Under the pieces are notes generated by a model, which worked only from the letters and a program-made list of their open reading frames with translations, searched no databases and was not told where the DNA came from. Made by a program: the position numbers and the translations under genes. Positions 50,464 through 60,205 of a stretch of 64,000 nucleotides of DNA are shown piece by piece (the stretch's first letter is position 1; each line of letters opens with the position of its first letter). Where the stretch lies: NCBI GenBank assembly GCA_039821605.1, contig JBCBNV010000004.1, positions 310,001 through 374,000 of the forward strand. Reading direction: 5' to 3'. Source of the stretch: CALBPI01 sp039821605 (GTDB lineage Bacteria; Pseudomonadota; Gammaproteobacteria; Steroidobacterales; Woeseiaceae).

Positions 50464-51876
50464 ATGACCTACCGCTTTGACCCCGAAGGCCGCCGCCTTC
50501 CCATCAAGCTCGACTCGACGAGCAACGCCGAGTACGCGCCGATACCGCTCGAGCCGCGAAACGAGCACGCCAACGACCTGGCTCAGGAAGCCGCCACGCA
50601 GAATGCGAAGCGCACGGGACTGCATCGCCGCGAGTTTCTGATCAGTGCGGCTGGCGCGGCCACAACCTTGCTCGCCATCAACGACGCCAACGCGAAAGCC
50701 GGCAAACGCGCCGGCTACTTCGAGCTCGCACGCGAGAGCGGTCTCGACAACGCGGCCGCCGATGCGGCGTTGGGCAAGAAAGAATTCATCTTCGACGTCC
50801 AGGGCCACTACGTGCCGCCCAGCGTCGCCGCTGCGCGCAAGGCCGAGTGCGGCAAGCACGACTACGTGAGCCGCGACTACATGCGCTGCCTGGGCGCCGA
50901 TGATTTCGTCAAGGACGTGTTCCTCGACGCCGACACGGACATGATGGTGTTGTCCTTTGTGCCGTCGCGGCGCGACAACGAACCGCTCACGGCCGAAGAG
51001 GCGCGCGCCACGCAACAGATCGTTGACGAACTCGAAGGGACGCACCGTCTGCTCGTGCACGGCCGTGTGAACCCGAATCAGGACGGCGACCTTGATGGCA
51101 TGGATGAGCTGGCCGAAAAATACGGCGTCTCAGCGTGGAAGACCTACACGCAGTGGGGGCCCGACGGCAAAGGCTTCTACCTGACCGACGATGTCGGGCT
51201 CGCGTTCATCGAGAAGGCGCGCAAGCTGGGTGTGAAGAACATCTGCATTCACAAGGGCATCCCGTTCGGACGCCGCAGCTATGAGCATTCGCTGTGCACG
51301 GATATCGGTCCCGTCGCCAAGATGTACCCCGACGTCAATTTCCTGATCTACCACTCGGGCTGGGTGCCCAGGCAGGCCGAGGGCCCTTACGACCCCGATC
51401 GCAACGAGGGCATCGACGGCTTGATCGCGAGCGTCGAGAAGGCCGGCCTCGGTCATGACTCCAATGTGTTCGCCGAACTGGGCAGCACCTGGCGCGGGCT
51501 CACGCGTGACCTCGATAGCGCGGCCCACACGATGGGCAAGCTCGTGAAGCACCTGGGCGAAAACAACGTGCTCTGGGGCACGGACTCGATCTGGTACGGC
51601 TCACCGCAGGATCAGATCCAGGCGTTCCGCAGCTTCCAGATCGCCAAGGACGTGCGGGAGCAGCATGGCTACGCCGAGATGACGCCGTCATTGCGCAAAA
51701 AGATCTTCGGGCTCAATGCGCTCAAGCCCTACCCGATCCCGCTCGAGGAGGTCACGGCAACGATGGCCAACGACAGGGTGGCGCAGCGTCGCGAGAATTA
51801 TGCCGAGCGTCGCGACCCGCATCATCTGACGTTCGGGCCAAAGACGCGGCGAGAATTCCTGAGTCTCGAGGCGTAA
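50464..51876 (+). CDS. Tat-exported amidohydrolase family protein
   Basis: The 470-residue protein has a Tat signal starting at about residue 52 (GLHRREFLISAAGAATTLLA), placed after a 50-residue N-terminal extension. The domain resembles amidohydrolase_2 TIM barrels: FDVQGHYVPPSVA, MMVLSFVPSRRDN, RLLVHGRVNPNQDGDL, KNICIHKGIPFGRRSYEH, NFLIYHSGWVP and NNVLWGTDSIWYGSPQDQI (metal Asp). ATG follows AGGGGG with a 5-base spacer. It diverges from phoX over the Pho-box-like array and may be under the same control. The substrate is unknown. Confidence 0.86.
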   Translation: MTYRFDPEGRRLPIKLDSTSNAEYAPIPLEPRNEHANDLAQEAATQNAKRTGLHRREFLISAAGAATTLLAINDANAKAGKRAGYFELARESGLDNAAADAALGKKEFIFDVQGHYVPPSVAAARKAECGKHDYVSRDYMRCLGADDFVKDVFLDADTDMMVLSFVPSRRDNEPLTAEEARATQQIVDELEGTHRLLVHGRVNPNQDGDLDGMDELAEKYGVSAWKTYTQWGPDGKGFYLTDDVGLAFIEKARKLGVKNICIHKGIPFGRRSYEHSLCTDIGPVAKMYPDVNFLIYHSGWVPRQAEGPYDPDRNEGIDGLIASVEKAGLGHDSNVFAELGSTWRGLTRDLDSAAHTMGKLVKHLGENNVLWGTDSIWYGSPQDQIQAFRSFQIAKDVREQHGYAEMTPSLRKKIFGLNALKPYPIPLEEVTATMANDRVAQRRENYAERRDPHHLTFGPKTRREFLSLEA

Positions 51877-51905
51877 AAAAAAGGGCCCCAGGAGGGGCCC
51901 TTTCT
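51876..51905 (+). terminator. Rho-independent terminator after Tat amidohydrolase
   Basis: GGGCCCC (51883..51889), loop AGGA, GGGGCCC (51894..51900) is followed by TTTCTG and preceded by an A run, so it can work in both directions. It serves the amidohydrolase and the convergent katG. It has the same stem as the phoX terminator. Confidence 0.82.
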
Positions 51906-51925
51906 GATTGAACTCGTTCGCAGCG

Positions 51926-54136
51926 TCAGGCGTCGAGATCGAAGCGATCGAGCTCCATGACCTTGACCCAGGTGGCGACAAAGTCACGCACGAACTTCTC
52001 CTCGGCGTCAGACTCCGCGTAGACTTCGGCGAAGGCCCGCAATTGCGAGTGTGAGCCGAACACGAGGTCGACTCGCGAACCGCGCCACTTGAGTTTGCCC
52101 GTGTCGCGGTCCGTGCCGATGAAGGCCTTGCGATCTTCGTCAGCGGGCTGCCACTGCGTGGCCATGTCGAGCAGGTTCACGAAAAAGTCGTTCGTCAGCG
52201 TACCCGGGCGATCGGTCAGCACGCCTTCACTGGCACCGCCGGTGTTGGCGTCCAGCACGCGCAGTCCGCCAACCAGTACAGTCATCTCCGGCGCTGTCAG
52301 CGTCAGCAGCTGCGACTTGTCGACGAGCGCCTCTTCGGCGGGCATTGCTGCGTTCCCGGCCTCGTAGTTGCGGAAGCCGTCCTGGCGCAGCTCGAGCAAG
52401 GCGTAGGACTCGACGTCGGTCTGATCCTGCGTCGCGTCGGTGCGACCCGGCGTGAACGGCACGTCGATGTCGTGGCCAGCGGCCTTGGCCGCCTGCTCGA
52501 TGCCCACGCTGCCGCCGAGCACGATAAGGTCGGCCAGCGAGACGCGCTTGTCACCCGGCTGTGCGCCGTTGAACGCAGCCTGCACGGACTCAAGCTCGCC
52601 CAGAACCCGCGACAGCTCGTCGGGGCTGTTCACGGCCCAGTCTTTGGCGGGCGCCAGTGCGACGCGGGCACCGTTGGCGCCGCCGCGCTTGTCGGAGTCG
52701 CGATAAGTCGCGGCCGAGGCCCATGCCGTGCGCACGAGCTGGGCTACGGTCAGCCCCGTGTCGGCGATCTGCTGCTTGAGTTGCGCGATATCCGCGTCGT
52801 CGACAAGGGCGTGATCGACGGCAGGCACGGGGTCCTGCCAGAGCAGTTCTTCGCTGGGCACTTCGGTACCTAGGTAACGCGCAACCGGGCCCATGTCGCG
52901 GTGCATGAGCTTGAACCAGGCCCGCGCGAAGGCGTCGGCGAACTCGTCGGGGTTCTCGTGGAAGCGTTTCGAGATCGCGTTGTAGGCCGGATCGACCTTC
53001 ATGGCCATGTCCGCCGTCGTCATCATGGGTGCGTGGCGTGTTGCCGGGTCGTGCGCGTCGGGAATCTGGTCCGAGGCAGCGCCATCCTTGGGCGCCCATT
53101 GGTGCGCACCGGCGGGGCTCTGCACGAGTTCCCAGTCAAAGCCGAACAGGTTGTCGAAGTAGCCGTTGTCCCAGGCGATGGGGTTTTCGGTCCAGGCGCC
53201 TTCGATACCGCTCGTGATCGTGTCCTTGCCCTTGCCCGAGCCCATGCTGTTTCGCCAGCCCAGGCCCTGCGCCTCGAGCGGCGCGCCTTCAGGCTCGGCG
53301 CCCACGTGAGCCGTGTCGCCGGCGCCGTGCGCCTTGCCGAAGGTGTGGCCGCCGGCCACGAGCGCGACCGTCTCTTCGTCGTTCATGGCCATGCGCGCAA
53401 AGGTGTCACGGATGTCGTGCGCCGAGGCGGCCGGGTCGGGGTTGCCGTTGGGGCCTTCTGGGTTCACGTAAATGAGGCCCATCTGAACGGCGCCGAGCGG
53501 ATCGGCCAGTTCGCGGTCACCGGAGTAGCGCGCGTCACCAAGCCATTCCGACTCGGGACCCCAGTAGACATCGCTTTCGGGTTCCCAGCTGTCTTCACGA
53601 CCGCCACCGAAACCGAACGTCTTGAAGCCCATCGACTCGAGCGCGACGTTGCCCGTCAGGACGAGCAGGTCGGACCAGGAGAGCTTGCGGCCGTATTTCT
53701 GCTTGATGGGCCAGAGCAGGCGGCGGGCCTTGTCGAGGTTGCCGTTGTCGGGCCAGCTGTTGAGCGGGGCGAAGCGTTGCTGGCCCGCACCCGCGCCGCC
53801 GCGACCGTCGGTCACCCGGTAGGTGCCGGCAGCGTGCCAGGCCATGCGAATGAAAAACGGACCGTAATGCCCGTAGTCGGCGGGCCACCAGTCCTGAGAG
53901 TCGGTCATGAGCGCCGTGAGGTCCGCTTTCACGGCCTCGAGGTCCAGCGCCTTGAACGCCTCGGCGTAGTTGAAGCCCGCATCGAGCGGGTTCACGCGCT
54001 CGGAATGCTGCGCAAGCAGCTTCAGGTTGAGCTGCTCGGGCCACCAATCGTCGTTGGTCAGCGCGCCCGCCGCCGTGTGCCGGTGAATGCCCACAACAGG
54101 GCACTTGCTGATATCGCCATCTATGTTTGCACTCAT
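51926..54136 (-). CDS. katG: Catalase-peroxidase KatG
   Basis: The 736-residue protein has the KatG two-domain layout. Distal heme residues lie in MAWHAAGTYR (Arg-Trp-His set). The Met-Tyr-Trp adduct is given by that Trp, the Tyr in MGLIYVNPEGPNG and the Met in ARMAMNDEET. The proximal His is in VALVAGGHTFGKAHG. The C-terminal non-heme domain follows (about 430-730). It disproportionates hydrogen peroxide and also acts as a peroxidase. ATG 54136 was chosen since MSANIDGDISKCPVVG is the usual start; the upstream frame is intergenic. It lies downstream of the MoxR/VWA operon with about 115 bases between. Confidence 0.97.
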   Translation of the reverse strand: MSANIDGDISKCPVVGIHRHTAAGALTNDDWWPEQLNLKLLAQHSERVNPLDAGFNYAEAFKALDLEAVKADLTALMTDSQDWWPADYGHYGPFFIRMAWHAAGTYRVTDGRGGAGAGQQRFAPLNSWPDNGNLDKARRLLWPIKQKYGRKLSWSDLLVLTGNVALESMGFKTFGFGGGREDSWEPESDVYWGPESEWLGDARYSGDRELADPLGAVQMGLIYVNPEGPNGNPDPAASAHDIRDTFARMAMNDEETVALVAGGHTFGKAHGAGDTAHVGAEPEGAPLEAQGLGWRNSMGSGKGKDTITSGIEGAWTENPIAWDNGYFDNLFGFDWELVQSPAGAHQWAPKDGAASDQIPDAHDPATRHAPMMTTADMAMKVDPAYNAISKRFHENPDEFADAFARAWFKLMHRDMGPVARYLGTEVPSEELLWQDPVPAVDHALVDDADIAQLKQQIADTGLTVAQLVRTAWASAATYRDSDKRGGANGARVALAPAKDWAVNSPDELSRVLGELESVQAAFNGAQPGDKRVSLADLIVLGGSVGIEQAAKAAGHDIDVPFTPGRTDATQDQTDVESYALLELRQDGFRNYEAGNAAMPAEEALVDKSQLLTLTAPEMTVLVGGLRVLDANTGGASEGVLTDRPGTLTNDFFVNLLDMATQWQPADEDRKAFIGTDRDTGKLKWRGSRVDLVFGSHSQLRAFAEVYAESDAEEKFVRDFVATWVKVMELDRFDLDA

Positions 54137-54250
54137 GATCCTAGCCTCTCGGAGCGGGGTGTATGGAGCTAAACAGTAGCTGGACAGCGCCGGCGCCGCC
54201 AATGAATGTTCTGAATGGTCGCGATAGGGAAAGTGAAAATTCTTGCGTGT

Positions 54251-55402
54251 TCAGCCGGTTGCGCAACGGATATCGCGTTCGGCGGCCCAGCCGTGGATGT
54301 CCTGGCGCTGAAGCGCGGCCGCCATGAGGTCCGGGAACTGATCCGGGGTGCACGCGAACACGGGTGCGCCCAGCGCGGCAAAGGCGCTGGCCATCGCCTC
54401 GTCGTACCAGGGGCGCCCCTCGTCGGTCAGCGCCAGCAGGACGATGAGGTTCACACCCGCATCCATGAGCGCCGCGACGCGCGCGAGAAGCTGTTCGCCG
54501 TCGCCGCCCTCGCAGAGATCACTGATGAGCACGAGGTGCGATTGCGAGGGCTGGCGGATTTGTTCCTCGCAGTAGGCCACGGCGCGATTGATGTCCGTGC
54601 CGCCGCCAAGCTGGACACCGAAGAGCACGTCCACGGGATCCTCTAGCGCTTCGGTCAGGTCGACAATGCTTGTGTCGAAACAGATCAGCTTGGTGTCGAC
54701 ACCGGGCAGCGATGCCAAGACTGCGGCGAAGATCGAGCTGTAGACGACACTGGTGGCCATGGAGCCCGACTGGTCGACGCACATGACGACTTCTTCCAGG
54801 TCGACGAGCGCGCGAGTTTTGCGAGCGAATCCGATCAGGCGCTCGGGCACGACGGTTCGGTGCTCGGCTTGGTAGTGGCGCAGATTCGCGGTGATGGTCC
54901 GTGCCCAGTCGATGTCCGCGAATCGTGGGCGCGACGTGCGCTTGGCACGGTTCAGTGCGCCGCGCACGGCTTCTGCGGTTTTCTGCTCCAGGCGCTCGAG
55001 CAACTGTTGGACCACCTTGGCCACAACTTCGCGAGCTGTTTCCTTGGTCTTCTCGGGCATGGCGGCGTTGAGGCTGATGAGATCCGCAACAAGGTGGATG
55101 TCGGCTTCCATGCCCGCAAGGAATTCGGGCTCAAGCAACATGCGTTGCAGACCCAGTCGTTCAAAGGCATCCTTCTGGATCACCTGCACAACTGGCGACG
55201 GAAAGAACTCGCGGATGTCGCCGAGCCAGCGCGCAACGCGTGGCGACGAACCGCCGAGCCCAGCGCTCGGTTTGTCCGCCTGGCCGTAGAGCGCCGATAG
55301 TGCGCTGTCGAGTCGCTGATCGTCATTGCCAAGCCCACCCTGGTCACCGCTCGGGTCGCCCAGCGCGAGTCGCCAGCGTCGCGTGCGTTCTCTTGCGCTC
55401 AT
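54251..55402 (-). CDS. VWA domain protein (MIDAS intact), MoxR partner
   Basis: The 383-residue protein has a helical N-terminal half and a C-terminal von Willebrand A domain. The metal site is D210-x-S212-x-S214 in VDQSGSM, T269-D270 in GGGTDIN, and a late Asp in LISDLCEGG, so the MIDAS is complete. It is the last of five genes in the MoxR operon; its ATG overlaps the DUF5682 stop (ATGA). VWA proteins usually act together with MoxR ATPases as substrate adaptors. Confidence 0.9.
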   Translation of the reverse strand: MSARERTRRWRLALGDPSGDQGGLGNDDQRLDSALSALYGQADKPSAGLGGSSPRVARWLGDIREFFPSPVVQVIQKDAFERLGLQRMLLEPEFLAGMEADIHLVADLISLNAAMPEKTKETAREVVAKVVQQLLERLEQKTAEAVRGALNRAKRTSRPRFADIDWARTITANLRHYQAEHRTVVPERLIGFARKTRALVDLEEVVMCVDQSGSMATSVVYSSIFAAVLASLPGVDTKLICFDTSIVDLTEALEDPVDVLFGVQLGGGTDINRAVAYCEEQIRQPSQSHLVLISDLCEGGDGEQLLARVAALMDAGVNLIVLLALTDEGRPWYDEAMASAFAALGAPVFACTPDQFPDLMAAALQRQDIHGWAAERDIRCATG

Positions 55403-57654
55403 GATTGCTTGAGCCCCAGGATCGTCTTGAGCGTTGGCAGCGCCGCTGCAAAGGCTGCTGCGGCGCGTGGGTCGCTGACGAGCACGGCTGCCGCCCTGCC
55501 GCCGCCCTGGCGTACGCGCTCCAGCATGCGTTGCACAGTGTTGAGGTCAAATGTTGAGAAGGCGCGGCGCAGCATCGGTAGCAGCTCCACAAAGCTCTCG
55601 GCGTGGAGCCCCACGAGCCAGCCGTCGACCAGCCCGAACAGCTGGTCGTCTGCCAGCAGGATCTCGCCGGCCTCGTTGATGAATCCCTCGAACCACGTCG
55701 CGGCATCGATGGGGGGCACTGACGACGAGAGCGCGCGCGACAACATGCCGTGCGCCGTGTCCGCTGGCAGTTCGTCGCGGTCATACAGCAACCGCGTGGC
55801 CAACCCGCGCACAAGCGCAGCGACGCGGTCGTCGCCGGCCAAGCCCTTGAGCGCGTCTTGCCACAACGAGCCCACGTTGTCGTCCCGCAGCAGGCCGACG
55901 GCGCCATCGAGAGCAGCGACTTCGCCACGTGCCGCCGCAGCACTCTCTGCGTCCAGGTTGTGACAGGCGTAGCGAATCCCGGCACAGATCTCTATGAGCA
56001 GTTGCACGACAAGGCGACGCAGCGTGTCGGTGCGCAACTCGCGGGCGGTGCCGTAACGCAGGACTTCAACGAGCGGTTTGACGGCGCCGGCAAGGTCGAG
56101 CACGTCACCCACATTGATGGCGGCTGCCTCGAGCCGGTGAATGGTGGTGTCCGCGGCGTCGGGCAGATCGGCGAGTAGGCACAGGCGGACGAGCGCGGCG
56201 AGGCGCGCGCAGTTGTCCTCTTCACGAGCCTGCATACGCGCGGCGGCCGCCGCTGCCTGTTCGACCGTGACCCCGTGCACGGCGGCCTCGGCGAGCGCAA
56301 CGGAGAGCTCCGGTTGCCACTCGATCCGCCAGACCTCGCGAAACGTGCCGCGGCCGGCGCTCGCGTCGAGTAGCGTCCCCCAATCGACGCCCAACACCAG
56401 AAGCCGATGCAGCAGCACCGACTTCGCGAGCCCAGCCTGGCTGCGCAGGTCGAGCGCGATGTCCTTGGGGAAACCCTCTGGCTTCAGGCGCAGGCGCTTT
56501 TGCTGGCGCTGCAGGTCCAGCAGCAGTGGCGGCTGGGGCGCGGCTTCATCGACCTCGCCAACGCCGCTGCCGACGATGAGCTCGCGGTTGATGATTTCCA
56601 GCGGGATAACGTCGCCGTGGCACAACGCCGCCAGGCTCGCGTCGCGCATCTCGGCGAGACCGGGAATCGACAGGTTGCGGACTGCGCTCAACGACAGCGC
56701 GAGTCGAGTGGCGTCGATGACGCTCGAGGTCGAGGCCGCGATGCCTTCCGTGCGCAGCAGGCGGGCCACACGCGCCTGCCAGGTGGCGACGGCTTCGGTC
56801 CGGTTCGCCGCGCGACCAAACTGCTCCCAGAGGTGTTGGTACCAGGCCGGTGACAAAACACCGGCCCGGTAGCCGCTGCCTGCCGCGAGACGCACGTCAG
56901 TCCAGGGCACCCAGCAGGCGGCGCATTTCGCGGCGCGCAATCCCTTCGTCACAGCACGGTCTGCGCTTGCCGGACCCTTCTTGCGCAGCGCGGGTAGGTG
57001 CCAGGCGCCACATACGACCGCGATCTCGCCCTCGTTCTCACGCAGTGCCTTGCGCATGGCAAGGCGCATGTAGGCCTCGCGACGCTGCTCCTCTTCGTCG
57101 GTGTTGTCGTCGGCCTCATCGCGCGAGGCGCGGAGTGCAGTCATGGCGTCCTCGATGGCTCTGAACACGTCGGGCGCGTGGCTGTGCTGCTCGATGAGCG
57201 CGTTCCACCAGGCCTCGCCATCCGAATGTCCGGCCGCGCTTGCGAGTTGTGCCAACGGGTCGTGTGCGACGAGGTCGACTGGATCAGGTTCTGCGTCGCC
57301 GTCATCGGCGGCGACCGTGTCTTCCGTCTCCGCAACGTCGGTCGCCAGGATTGGCGCATCGATAAACCGCGCAGGGCGGCCGTGCGCAGCGGCCCACTTG
57401 AGCGCCTGCCATTCGGGCGAGAACTCCGCGAACGGGTGGAAACGCCCGCGCTCGGGTTCGGTGTTGGGATAGGTCAGCAACGCAACAGGCGGGTGCATGC
57501 CGTCGGCGGCGGCGAGTGCTGCAATGTCGTCGGCTTCTGGCGGACCCTCGATAAGCACCACGGCGGGGTCGAGTGCATCGAGCGCCTGTCGCAGGCTCGC
57601 GGCCGAGCCGGGCCCGTGGTGGCGGATGCCGAACAGGTGGAGGCGCGAGTCCAA
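55399..57654 (-). CDS. DUF5682 family protein
   Basis: The 751-residue protein begins LHLFGIRHHGPGSAASLRQAL, then VVLIEGPPEADDI, and later IAVVCGAWHLPAL. This set (GxxHHGPGS, EGPPE, CGAWHLPAL) is the DUF5682 signature and looks like the TraB/TIKI/PrgY-type layout. The C-terminal half is helical with repeat-like segments. Its start is a TTG three bases after the MoxR stop, so they are translated together. It is the core protein of a five-gene set of unknown function. The resemblance to TraB is inference. Confidence 0.85.
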   Translation of the reverse strand: MDSRLHLFGIRHHGPGSAASLRQALDALDPAVVLIEGPPEADDIAALAAADGMHPPVALLTYPNTEPERGRFHPFAEFSPEWQALKWAAAHGRPARFIDAPILATDVAETEDTVAADDGDAEPDPVDLVAHDPLAQLASAAGHSDGEAWWNALIEQHSHAPDVFRAIEDAMTALRASRDEADDNTDEEEQRREAYMRLAMRKALRENEGEIAVVCGAWHLPALRKKGPASADRAVTKGLRAAKCAACWVPWTDVRLAAGSGYRAGVLSPAWYQHLWEQFGRAANRTEAVATWQARVARLLRTEGIAASTSSVIDATRLALSLSAVRNLSIPGLAEMRDASLAALCHGDVIPLEIINRELIVGSGVGEVDEAAPQPPLLLDLQRQQKRLRLKPEGFPKDIALDLRSQAGLAKSVLLHRLLVLGVDWGTLLDASAGRGTFREVWRIEWQPELSVALAEAAVHGVTVEQAAAAAARMQAREEDNCARLAALVRLCLLADLPDAADTTIHRLEAAAINVGDVLDLAGAVKPLVEVLRYGTARELRTDTLRRLVVQLLIEICAGIRYACHNLDAESAAAARGEVAALDGAVGLLRDDNVGSLWQDALKGLAGDDRVAALVRGLATRLLYDRDELPADTAHGMLSRALSSSVPPIDAATWFEGFINEAGEILLADDQLFGLVDGWLVGLHAESFVELLPMLRRAFSTFDLNTVQRMLERVRQGGGRAAAVLVSDPRAAAAFAAALPTLKTILGLKQS

Positions 57655-57657
57655 GGC

Positions 57658-58740
57658 CTAGAACACCTCGCGCATGGCGGCGTAGAGGTCGCGCCAGTTT
57701 TTTCGTTCGCGGACCACAGTCTCCATGTATTCCTGCAGTGCGATCGCGTCCTGTACCGGGTCCTTGACGATTGCACCCAGCAGGTTGACGGCCAGGCACT
57801 CGGCGTCAATGGCGCCCGAGCGAAAATGGCTAGCTTCCGACCACGCGCCCACGGTGACGGCGATGGCTTCCGCCGTTGACAGCGTTCCGCTCGGTGTTCT
57901 TAGCTTCGTCTTGCCGTCGAGCGTCTGGCCAGTTCGCAACTCGCGGAACAGGGCGACGACGCGGGCGATCTCCTTGTCCGCCGGTTCGATCTCGGGCAGT
58001 GACAGCGACGCGCCGATCTCATAGGAGCGTTTCACGACGATCGCGACTTCGTCATCAATCGAGTCCGGCAGCGGCAGGGTGACGACATTGAAGCGGCGCT
58101 TGAGTGCCGAGGAGAGTTCGTTGACGCCCTTGTCGCGGTTGTTGGCGGTGCCGATCAGATTGAACCCCGGGCAGGCCTGAACAGCCGAGTCGAGTTCGGG
58201 AATGGGCAGAACCTTCTCCGACAGCACCGTGATCAATGTGTCCTGCACGTCAGAACCCATGCGCGTGAGCTCTTCGAAGCGCACGAGGGTGCCCGTAGCC
58301 ATCGCACGGGTTAGCGGCGTTTCGACGAGTGCTTCGCGCGATGGCCCGTTTGCCAGCAGCTGGGCGTAGTTCCAACCGTAGCGAATCTGGTTTTCGTCGG
58401 TGCCTGCCGTGCACTGGATGATGCGGGTCGAGTCGCCGCAGACGGCCGCCGCGATGTGTTCGGACACCCAGGACTTTGCCGTACCCGGGACGCCCAGCAA
58501 CAGCAGCGCTCGGTCTGTGGCGAGTGTTGCCACCGCGGTCTCAATGAGGCGGCGGTTACCGATGTACTTCGCCGTGATCTCGGTCCCGTCGTCGAGCGTA
58601 CCGCCCATGAGGTAGGTCACGACCGCGCGCGGGGTGAGCTGCCAGTTTGGAGGGCGGGTCCCCTCATGCTGCTCGCGCAGCGCGGCGAGCTCGTCGGCGT
58701 AGCGGTGCTCGGCGGGTTGGTGCAGCGCATTATCCGTCAT
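57658..58740 (-). CDS. MoxR-family AAA+ ATPase
   Basis: The 360-residue protein has Walker A LLGVPGTAKSWV (about 82-92), Walker B LVRFEELTR (about 152-160) and sensor 1 FNLIGTANNRDKG. It is a member of the MoxR/RavA type that works with VWA partners. ATG 58740 overlaps the end of the DUF5691 gene by 11 bases, and DUF5682 follows three bases after the stop. Its role would be to remodel or load a protein substrate for the other operon members (inference). Confidence 0.93.
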   Translation of the reverse strand: MTDNALHQPAEHRYADELAALREQHEGTRPPNWQLTPRAVVTYLMGGTLDDGTEITAKYIGNRRLIETAVATLATDRALLLLGVPGTAKSWVSEHIAAAVCGDSTRIIQCTAGTDENQIRYGWNYAQLLANGPSREALVETPLTRAMATGTLVRFEELTRMGSDVQDTLITVLSEKVLPIPELDSAVQACPGFNLIGTANNRDKGVNELSSALKRRFNVVTLPLPDSIDDEVAIVVKRSYEIGASLSLPEIEPADKEIARVVALFRELRTGQTLDGKTKLRTPSGTLSTAEAIAVTVGAWSEASHFRSGAIDAECLAVNLLGAIVKDPVQDAIALQEYMETVVRERKNWRDLYAAMREVF

Positions 58741-60205
58741 GGTTGGGGGTCCCTTGTTCATGTTGTTGCAAGGCTTCAAGAAAGTCGGCAAGCGCGAGCG
58801 CTGTGCTGGTCACTGACAACGGTGCGCCTGACAGCCGATCACGCCAGGCGACCATGTGATCGGGTCCGGCCAGTGAAACAAGAATCTCGGGCGTCGCCTT
58901 GTCGTCAAAATCTGCGGTGCTTGTCGCGGCCGTTGCCCAGGCATTCCACTGCGGCGAATTTCCCATGGCGTCGATGAGTTCTGCGCTCGGTGCGACGCCC
59001 ATGACGTCGTATATGGCACTCATCACTTGTGTGGCACGTGTCATCGACATGGATTGGATCGATGTCGCCGCCGCCGACCAGAGCTTGCGCTTGTCGTCGT
59101 TATCCAGCGCGACCATGTCCGCGCGGTAAAGACCGACCACGTGCGCCAGGTCGTCGGCGTCGCCGTTGTCGAGGATGAGCTTCGCGTAGTCCCATTCGCC
59201 CAGGACGATGGCATTCATCAGCATGCGAATTCGCAACGGCGGCAGTGCCAGCGCGTCCGCAAAAACCTGGGGCTTGAGCTTGAGCGCTTCGGCCAGAGCC
59301 GCGGGGCTCACGCCTTCGAACTGGTCCTCGATCCAGGTGCGCTGTTTGGCATCGCTGAGTCTGGCGGGTAGGCGGGGCTGCAGCACGCGGCCCCTGCCGA
59401 TGACGCCAACCTTCGCGACCTCCAGTTGTTCATGTGCTTCGGCGATCCGCTGCTGGTACTCGCCGCTGCCCCGAATGCGGCGCAGCAGCCCAGCGGCCGT
59501 CTGCCGGACCGACGCCGCTCGGTCACTCTCGAGGCTACGCAAGTACTCGGCGTCGTCGTCGCTCAGTCCCGTTGCCAAGGCCCCAACGAGCTTGACGCGC
59601 ACAGAGGCGGCATCGTTGCCCAGTTCTGCGGCGCAGGCTTCGCGGGCTTCAGCAGGTGCTTTGCGACGCCATGCCTGCAGGAACCGGACGCGCTCTGCCG
59701 GTAGAAATTGCGTCCAGTTTTCGGCGTCGATGACCTCGTCCGCATAGGCCGCCGGCTCGTCGCCGAGGCGCTCGGCACGCCAGTTTGCTGCGGGCGGGTC
59801 GAGCAACTCAGGACCCGCCTCCATCAGTTTGTCCACCGCGTGGTAGTCAAACGGGTGGAGATGCCGCCCCGCATCACGCATGCCGATGAGGACACGACGA
59901 CTGACCAGTCGTGACACCTTGGCATTGCGCGTACCGTACAGACGATGGAGTGCTTGACGCGCCGCGGCGCCCAGCAGCTGAGCGGCATCCTGATGCACGG
60001 ATCGGTGCTCAAGCGAATGGGGAAGTGCGGGCCGGTCGAACCGGGAACGGGCTGCCAAGGCAGCCAGCAGTGTGAGCGTCTCGTCAGGCCTGCCGTCCGC
60101 CTTGAGCCAGTCCGGGATTTCGATAGGCGCGCGGCCTGTACCCAGTGTCAAGGCTCGTCGCAGCGACAGGCGCGCTTCTTCGAGTGTTTCGGAAGGCTCG
60201 GTCAC
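58730..60205 (-). CDS. DUF5691 family protein
   Basis: The 491-residue protein is almost wholly alpha-helical, with HEAT-like repeats (e.g. LRSLESDRAASVRQTAAGLLRRIRGSG). The ending GPDHMVAWRDRLSGAPLSVT and the opening LRRALTLGTGRAPIEIP are typical of DUF5691. GTG 60205 was set as start because it overlaps the SWIM stop by 4 bases (GTGA). It is encoded between a SWIM protein and a MoxR ATPase, its usual neighbours in this conserved set. Likely a scaffold (inference). Confidence 0.85.
   Translation of the reverse strand: MTEPSETLEEARLSLRRALTLGTGRAPIEIPDWLKADGRPDETLTLLAALAARSRFDRPALPHSLEHRSVHQDAAQLLGAAARQALHRLYGTRNAKVSRLVSRRVLIGMRDAGRHLHPFDYHAVDKLMEAGPELLDPPAANWRAERLGDEPAAYADEVIDAENWTQFLPAERVRFLQAWRRKAPAEAREACAAELGNDAASVRVKLVGALATGLSDDDAEYLRSLESDRAASVRQTAAGLLRRIRGSGEYQQRIAEAHEQLEVAKVGVIGRGRVLQPRLPARLSDAKQRTWIEDQFEGVSPAALAEALKLKPQVFADALALPPLRIRMLMNAIVLGEWDYAKLILDNGDADDLAHVVGLYRADMVALDNDDKRKLWSAAATSIQSMSMTRATQVMSAIYDVMGVAPSAELIDAMGNSPQWNAWATAATSTADFDDKATPEILVSLAGPDHMVAWRDRLSGAPLSVTSTALALADFLEALQQHEQGTPNHDG

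Noticed and set aside
52901..54172. Plus-strand frame of 423 codons opposite katG
   Set aside because: KatG is certain on the minus strand; the opposite frame has no family and no ribosome site.
56998..57879. Plus-strand frame opposite DUF5682 and MoxR
   Set aside because: Overlaps clear minus-strand genes and has no recognisable domain.
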